NCBI RefSeq assembly: GCF_026151205.1 | Contig: NC_087083.1 | Coordinates: 5,000,460-5,064,459 of the forward strand | Source: Bolinopsis microptera | Lineage: Eukaryota; Ctenophora; Tentaculata; Lobata; Bolinopsidae | Direction of reading: 5' to 3' | DNA length: 64,000 nucleotides | Part shown: one piece after another, positions 58,200 through 64,000 of the stretch | How the letters are laid out: every line of letters starts with the position of its first letter | How positions within the stretch are numbered: the first letter of the stretch is position 1 | Made by a program: the position numbers and the translations under genes | The notes under the pieces: generated by a model | Databases searched by the model: none | The model's input: only the letters and a program-made list of their open reading frames with translations | Told to the model about the DNA's origin: nothing

Positions 58200-60055
58200 G
58201 CCTCTAGTTGAACAATAAAACCCGTATTTGTCGTATGTACATCCTAAATTATTAAAAGAACTTGAACATAATTCAAGTTTTGTTTCTGCTGTGACTAAAT
58301 TATTTCAAACATGTGCTTCAAGTGGAAAAATTCCAGAACAGTGGAAGACAGCAAATGTTACATCTCTTTATAAAAAGGGTAGTCGGAAAGATGCCCTAAA
58401 TTACAGGCCAGTGTCACTTACATGCATTTTATGTAAATTATATGAAAAATTAGTAAGGAGGCATATTATGAGTTTTGTTAGTAAGAAAATAAATCCAAAC
58501 CAGCATGGATTTGTAGAAGGTAAATCTTGTTTATCTAATCTATTAGAGAGTGTAGAATGTATCATCGAACTATTAGAAGATGGTGCACCCGTAGATGTGT
58601 TTTACTTAGATTTTTGTAAAGCATTTGATAGTGTTCCACATCATAGACTACTTACAAAAATGAGAAATTTGGGTATAAGTGGTAACACTTTAGATATTGT
58701 GAAAGACTTTTTATCTGGAAGAAGATTTAAGACATTTGTTGGTGGAGCATATTCCTACCTTCGTGATGTTTTATCAGGCGTCCCACAAGGGTCTGTTTTA
58801 GGTCCTTTATTGTTTGTCATTTTTATCAATGACTTGCCTGATTGTATTAATGGTATATCAAAACTGTTTGCAGATGATCTTAAAGTTATTATGGATGCCA
58901 ATGACACTGAAAGCACTTTCAATATGTTAGAAAGCTTGCAAAACTGGCAAAATGTGTGGCTGTTAAAGTTTAATCCTAGCAAATGCAAAATAATGCATGT
59001 TCCATTTAATGAAAATCCCCTTCAAGAATATGTATTTAGTGGTGTTACACTTGAATGTATTGAAGCAGAGAAAGATCTTGGAGTTTTAACTTCTTCAGAT
59101 TTGAAATGGTCGAAACATATTAAAAGTTGTATTAGTAAAGCAAACAGTATGATTGCATGGGTTACAAGGAATCTCATTATAAGAGAAATTAATGTTATGA
59201 GAAATGTTTATAAAACTATAATAAGACCCCACTTGGAGTATTGTGCTCAGTTGTGGTCTCCACCTGCCTGCCATGGGAATTGGGCTACTATCATTGAACT
59301 GGAAAATGTCCAGAGAAGGTTCACACGCCTTATTGATGATATTGGAACACTTCCTTACAGTGAAAGGTTGGATGCCTTACAGATTACAACACTCGCAGAG
59401 AGACGGGTTAGAGGAGATTTGATTGAAGCCTACAAAATTGTAAATGGATTGGTTGAGTATGGAAAAGATATTTTCAATTTAAGTAGATCGGGAGATAAAA
59501 TTGTTAGCACTAAATCTAACAATATTGATAGAAATATTAAAACCTTGTCTAATAATTTTTTATCAGAGCGTGTTATCAGCTTTTGGAATAAATTGCCATC
59601 TTTTGTTAGAAATTCAGTGTCTGTTATTGATTTTAAAATTAATCTAGAAGAATTTAAAAAGACTAATAATTTAGTAGACACAGGCAATTTTTGGGAAGTG
59701 TCAAATATAGTTTTAGCAAAAATAGAGGGTGTAAATTATATCGAAAAGAAGAAGCAACAAGTCCAATATTTATATAAAAATCCTCGTGTTGCCAAGAGAA
59801 AGGGAATAAATATCTCATGAATTTGTTTTTTATTTATTTATTTTTAAATTAACGGTTTTTAACTTTTTAAACTTTTTTATATGTAAATAAATTATGACAA
59901 TTATGTTAGTTATAGAATTTGTTTGTTTTTTAATGACGAAGGCTGTGAAATGTTCACAGTTCTGATAATGAGGAAATCAGAAAGAATGTTTAAAACTAGT
60001 GATGATGTTTATGTCATTATTCTTAATCTAATCTTAATCTAATCTAATCTGTAAA
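58200..60055 (+). mobile_element. 5'-truncated CR1/Jockey-type LINE
   Basis: It spans the reverse transcriptase ORF and a 3' UTR ending in ATCTTAATCTAATC-type short repeats at 60018-60052. The endonuclease region is missing, as expected from incomplete reverse transcription. The 5' boundary is approximate. Confidence 0.8.
58228..59820 (+). CDS. Reverse transcriptase of a non-LTR retrotransposon, N-terminally truncated, core intact
   Basis: There is no natural start; an in-frame TAA lies at 58216 and the first codon of the open stretch is TTG. From residue about 30 it reads as a LINE RT: PEQWKTANVTSLYKKGSRKD, NYRPVSLTCI, QHGFVEGKSCLSNL, FYLDFCKAFDSVPHHRLL (first catalytic Asp), SGVPQGSVLGPLLFVIFIND, and LFADDLKVIM (the catalytic FADD). 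Then come the LGVLTSSDLKWSKHI thumb motif and a C-terminal domain ending KNPRVAKRKGINIS. No frameshift or stop breaks the 530 residues, so the copy is young or lightly decayed. The motif set matches the CR1/Jockey group. The enzyme would copy element RNA at a nicked target; without the endonuclease half it is presumably inactive. Confidence 0.9.
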   Translation: MSYVHPKLLKELEHNSSFVSAVTKLFQTCASSGKIPEQWKTANVTSLYKKGSRKDALNYRPVSLTCILCKLYEKLVRRHIMSFVSKKINPNQHGFVEGKSCLSNLLESVECIIELLEDGAPVDVFYLDFCKAFDSVPHHRLLTKMRNLGISGNTLDIVKDFLSGRRFKTFVGGAYSYLRDVLSGVPQGSVLGPLLFVIFINDLPDCINGISKLFADDLKVIMDANDTESTFNMLESLQNWQNVWLLKFNPSKCKIMHVPFNENPLQEYVFSGVTLECIEAEKDLGVLTSSDLKWSKHIKSCISKANSMIAWVTRNLIIREINVMRNVYKTIIRPHLEYCAQLWSPPACHGNWATIIELENVQRRFTRLIDDIGTLPYSERLDALQITTLAERRVRGDLIEAYKIVNGLVEYGKDIFNLSRSGDKIVSTKSNNIDRNIKTLSNNFLSERVISFWNKLPSFVRNSVSVIDFKINLEEFKKTNNLVDTGNFWEVSNIVLAKIEGVNYIEKKKQQVQYLYKNPRVAKRKGINIS

Positions 60056-60148
60056 ACAAAATACTTTATTACATAATAGAATAACTTTACCACCAAATTA
60101 AACCAATTCCAAATAAATACCTAATAACTAAACATTATAAATACTTAC

Positions 60149-60440
60149 CGATTGGACGGTAGTGTGCTGCCAATGTTCCACTCCTCCCCAGTCCAATCGG
60201 TTATCCTCCTTTGCTTGTCATTGCTAGAAAAGGTAAACACGGTTAGAAGTATTCTGTCACGAAAGAGAGAGAAAAGTGTGAACAGTAATAACAGTACCAA
60301 TGTGGTAGGAAACCAGGGCTCATGCTGCCGCTGAGCTAAAGCAGTAGAGGGGATGGCGGCTTCTCTAGGATCTAACACGTCCTGAAGCAGACCAACACTA
60401 TGTCCCAACGCACTGGTGTTGGGATGTCTGCCCCCGGTGC
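60149..60440 (-). other. Candidate coding exon with one membrane segment, gene unknown
   Basis: The minus strand shows acceptor CGGACAG, an open frame including HPNTSALGHSVGLLQDVLDP, HEPWFPTTLVLLLLFTLFSL, and ITDWTGEEWNIGSTLPSN, then donor CG|GTAAGT, a perfect consensus. It has one hydrophobic stretch of about 15 residues. No family was recognised and no neighbouring exon found. An inverted pair ACCGATTGGAC/GTCCAATCGGT (60148-60158, 60191-60201) lies at its 3' end. Confidence 0.4.
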
Positions 60441-61417
60441 CTGTCCGGGTCAATAAAGCAGTCAAGCATCATGTATGTTATGTTGAGCATTCTCAACCAA
60501 CAAATGTGGGAACTCCCACGAAAGACCAAAACAGATCTGAAGAGACACTTAACAACATTGGAAAAATAGACTTCAATTTGTTTATATAATTTATAAAGCG
60601 TATATTATTGCCCACGTTAAGGGGCCTGTTAATAATTTGTTAAATTATTAGCTATTTTAGATTTAATAATAATAAAATTCATGTGAACGGGTTATATTAT
60701 TTCCACATTTTGTTAAATAAATTAACAATCAACATGAGACTAATTCTTTATATATATATATAAAGAATTAGTCTCCCCTAATATATATATTAGGGGTTGT
60801 TTACAACAAATTTTAACCGGTATTCGGTAACCCTCACCCCTTCGTAATCAGTTGTACACATAGCTATTTTTCAAATATTATGCACATACTATCACAATGA
60901 CCCTATATAACAAGAATTTCGTCGCGGTAAGTATCTTTTATAACACATTAGATAGTGACAATACCGAACCTGCTCGATAATGTAAACAAAAGTATACTTG
61001 TAAGCCTCATTTCACCCTCTCAAAAGGTGGTTAGCCTCATTCTCATCTCGAATATTTAAAGCTTAGATCTCGATCAAGTATAATCACTATGGATTATACT
61101 TGCAACTTGGATATCTTGGACGTAACATGAGAAAGTTCTTTTTTGAAAGTGATGTGGCTAATTCGTTAGCCTAATGACCAGGGTCTGCTATGCGTGTAAT
61201 TAATTAACACATAACTGGCATCAAGCGCGAAAATTTACCCCTTCTATATATATAATTATAGGGGAGTGGTCTATAGTGAAACAAATTTTTTTAGTGAAAC
61301 AAATTAAAAATTTTATCCTTTATTTTACAATCATAATATAATAATATTTATAAGCCTCCGTTTTGAAAGTTTTAAATTTTAATATTATATTCCCATTTCT
61401 ATTTAAAATTCAATTTA
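60441..61417. other. Intergenic, palindromes but no gene
   Basis: Includes the two abutting perfect palindromes at 60736-60796 and AT-rich DNA; a CCCCT...AGGGG AT-rich hairpin also at 61237-61265. Confidence 0.6.
60736..60796. repeat. Two adjoining perfect palindromes (40 and 22 bp)
   Basis: GAGACTAATTCTTTATATAT and its exact reverse complement occupy 60736-60775; CCCCTAATATA and its reverse complement occupy 60775-60796. Confidence 0.95.
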
Positions 61418-63158
61418 ATGTATAGTGAGGTTGAAAACTATAGACCAATATCCCTTACTTGTTTAGTCATGAAAGTTTTTGAGCGCATTGTTAAACGTAA
61501 ACTGCTTTCTTTGACAAGTACCCTTCTTGATCCCAGGCAGCATGGTTTTCTAGAGCACAAGTCATGCACAACCAATATGGTTGACTTTTGTGATAGCCTG
61601 GCATTGTCTCTTAACGAAAACATTATCAATCATGTTGTGTATTTTGATTTTGCTAAGGCATTTGATTCTGTAAATCATGATATCCTTCTTCATAAGCTAA
61701 AGACCTTATATAACATTGATGGTACACTTCTCAAATTTCTTACCAATTACCTTCAAGGCCGTTACCAAAGAGTGGTTATTGGTAATGAGATGTCATCTAC
61801 CCGGAAATGATGTTCATTTTTGGTATGTTTCGGACGAAGTATTAGGAAAGATTGAGGGATTAAATTATGCTACTAATAAAGAGAAGCACAATGAATATCT
61901 TGTGTGTCATCCTCATGTTGCTAAGAAACGCTTTATTAACTTACATAGTAGTGGAAAGTATGTAAATTAGATTCATTTTATCTTGGTTGTTTAGGCCAAT
62001 AGATTTAATCGCATATAATCTTGATGGCTCTCCTCTTGTGTATGTAGAGTTAGAAAAAGATCTTGGAGTCGATGTTACTCCTAAGCTAAGTTGGAATAGT
62101 CAGTGCGACAGAATTTATACTAAGGCCTGCCAACAACTTGGTATGGTCAGAAGAGATGGCCATATTGTCATTGATCAGAAACGTCGCCGGGCGCTTTATC
62201 TCTCCCTGGTTCGTAGCCAATTCGAAAATTGTTCCATAATCTGGCGCCCTTGTAATAAATCACTTAGTGATAAATTAGAAAGTCTCCAAAAGAGAGCTAT
62301 TAAATGGATTCTGTCTGAAGAGGGCCGCAGTTATCCACCTGAGCAATATGTCAAAAAGTGCAAGCTTGTCGACATTCTCCCTTTGGCTCAAAAGTTTGAC
62401 TTGAATGATCTTATTTTTTTCCACAAAGTTCTTAACAATTTAATTCCTGTATCGCTGCCTCACTATCTCTCTTTATATCAGGGCACTTCTCGACTAAGAC
62501 GTTGCCACCTCGACAGTCTGTCTATTGTGTCATCAATTTTACCTAAGTTAAGTCAGAATTCACACACCACATGTACCTCAAATAGCCCACTAGCAAAATC
62601 ATTTTTCTACAGAACCCATATACTGTGGAATGGACTCCCTTTACAGGTAAGACAGATTGTGTCTACTAGTCTTTTCAAAGCTGAGGTCACTAAGCATCTA
62701 TGGAAATGTTTATTGGATAGTGAAACAACAGTCTAGCCTAGTCTCTTTGCTCCCCATATTATTAATATTTTTGTTTTATTAACTTTTGTATCTACCTTCC
62801 TATACTTTCAACATCATATCACACTTCACCCGCACACCTTCTCACACATTAATGACCATTTCAGACCTGTATCTAATGTATCTGGAATTTGACGTATTGA
62901 AATACAAATTTTGACTCTATATCCACAGTTATTCACCATGGATTTGTTTGTTATTAAATAGTTTTTCATAAATTTTTGGATTTAGATTAATTCGATGTAA
63001 TGGGTCCAAGTTACTGCGGACATAGTTCACTATGTGTTTACCGTGTTTGGGTGCCCATCATATTTTACAGATGGGGGCGATATTTTGAACGATTCTATTT
63101 TATATTCATCTATTGCTGTACTCTGTAAAATTTGAAAAGTATTTAATAAAAAAAAAAA
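61418..63158 (+). pseudogene. Chimeric, broken LINE reverse transcriptase with poly(A) tail
   Basis: 61418-61800 encodes the N-terminal half of an RT (NYRPISLTCLVMKVFERIV, QHGFLEHKSC, VVYFDFAKAFDSVNHDILL). At about 61801 it jumps to FWYVSDEVLGKIEGLNYATN...HPHVAKKRF and a stop (to 61970), which is the extreme C terminus of a protein like the LINE at 58228. From 61987 to 62736 the C-terminal half of an RT resumes (EKDLGVDVTPKLSW, QKRAIKWILSEEG). The PQGS and YADD blocks are gone, so it is dead. A 3' UTR runs to AATAAA and an A tract at 63147-63158. Confidence 0.82.
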
Positions 63159-64000
63159 TAAGTCAATATCTGGCCGCTAAAGCCACGCAGTCTTGAAAAC
63201 AGGATTGAATTGTTTATGATTATACGACAAATAGAAATAAATTTAAAACTATCCGTGGTTTTTTAAAATAAATTATAATCTTACCTAAATCCAAAGCTTT
63301 GTAAAATTTATTATTAGATCATAATATATCGTCAATTCTAAATATTTACAATGCAACATTTCATTAATCTACATACAAGCGTACTCCAGCCCCTGCACGC
63401 ATCTATTCTTATGCGGCTCGGCTCAAGCCGCGCACGCACATATTATTTTATACTTTTTGCTTCCTAATAAATATTGTGTCAATGTGTACGTCTAAATGTT
63501 CATGTTTTGTGTAAACCGAATCCAATTGAGATTAGTGACAAGGATAAGGACCCAAGTGCCTGTACGGCTTTTTCGGACCCCTGTGGACCACTACTCTTTA
63601 AATCGCTCTACAACTATTGAACATTTATAACTGTTATATTATATATAATATATAACGTCATTTGACAATTATTATCATTAATCTACAATCTAACTGTCTT
63701 GCTGAGGGGGAGGAGTAAATGTTGGAACCCTGTTCTTGGGTTAATTAAATAACAAATAATACTCAATTATTATAAATACAAATTAGATGAATAAAGAGGT
63801 TATACAAATCTTGTGTCAAAAGTAACCTTGTTACTCTACAATGTACTCTCTTAAATAGTGAATGATTGATATGGTGTGACTCAGTAACTCACACTACTCT
63901 GCTCTGACTAATAGTTAAAACACATTTCAATACTAAACTAAACAATGTCTTTTTTACTATTAGATTAAACTACTATTAAATTAAAACTACTACTCCTGAT
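63159..64000. other. Right edge, no gene seen
   Basis: AT-rich DNA with one CG-richer spot at 63410-63440; no coding exon supported. Confidence 0.5.

Overview
The window is animal (metazoan) nuclear DNA, AT-rich, with short exons, GT-AG introns, many microsatellites and minisatellites, and a dense load of small DNA transposons and truncated LINEs. The sequence does not fix the phylum. An invertebrate is likely, because of an SRCR/LDLa/7TM receptor of a kind I associate with GRL101-like receptors and the mixture of MULE, hAT-like, TA-target and CR1/Jockey-type elements. All calls come from reading the sequence; no database search was run.

Layout. (1) 1-14355, plus strand: the 3' part of a TMF1 (golgin, TATA element modulatory factor) gene in four exons; its 5' end lies off the left edge. 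The intron before exon 3 is filled by a minisatellite whose unit is a copy of the exon-3 splice acceptor, interrupted by a TIR element with a 9-bp target duplication. The last, 7.7-kb intron holds a complete gene on the opposite strand (7747-12597): a secreted-leader SRCR + LDLa + seven-helix receptor of 1255 residues. (2) 15763-26490, minus strand, convergent with TMF1: eEF1G, translation elongation factor 1 gamma, with all 11 coding exons resolved (416 residues). Its introns carry a hAT-like element, a hAT MITE and a nested set of two TA-target elements around a LINE fragment. (3) 26.5-38.6 kb: gene-poor, with simple repeats and no gene I can support. (4) 38646-40096: a MULE-type transposon with FLYWCH and MULE transposase remnants and a 9-bp target duplication. 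(5) 41626-42561, minus: a complete four-exon ADF/cofilin-family gene. (6) 43-50.4 kb: TIR elements, a tRNA-like SINE head, a recent 267-bp tandem duplication, and several weak candidate exons. (7) 51425-55483, minus: an intronless 1352-residue ORF that I read as a probable DDE-type transposase-like gene. (8) 55.9-57.7 kb: three copies of a GC-rich 130-145 bp repeat, two of them forming the ends of a 1.35-kb inverted-repeat unit. (9) 58.2-63.2 kb: two LINE remnants, one with an intact reverse transcriptase core and one chimeric.

The host genes (TMF1 for Golgi tethering, eEF1G for translation, cofilin for actin turnover, and a receptor nested in TMF1) do not form one pathway. The notable biology is structural: nested and convergent genes, a splice-acceptor minisatellite, an unusual receptor architecture, an unclassified large intronless ORF, and several transposon families whose target duplications can be read directly.
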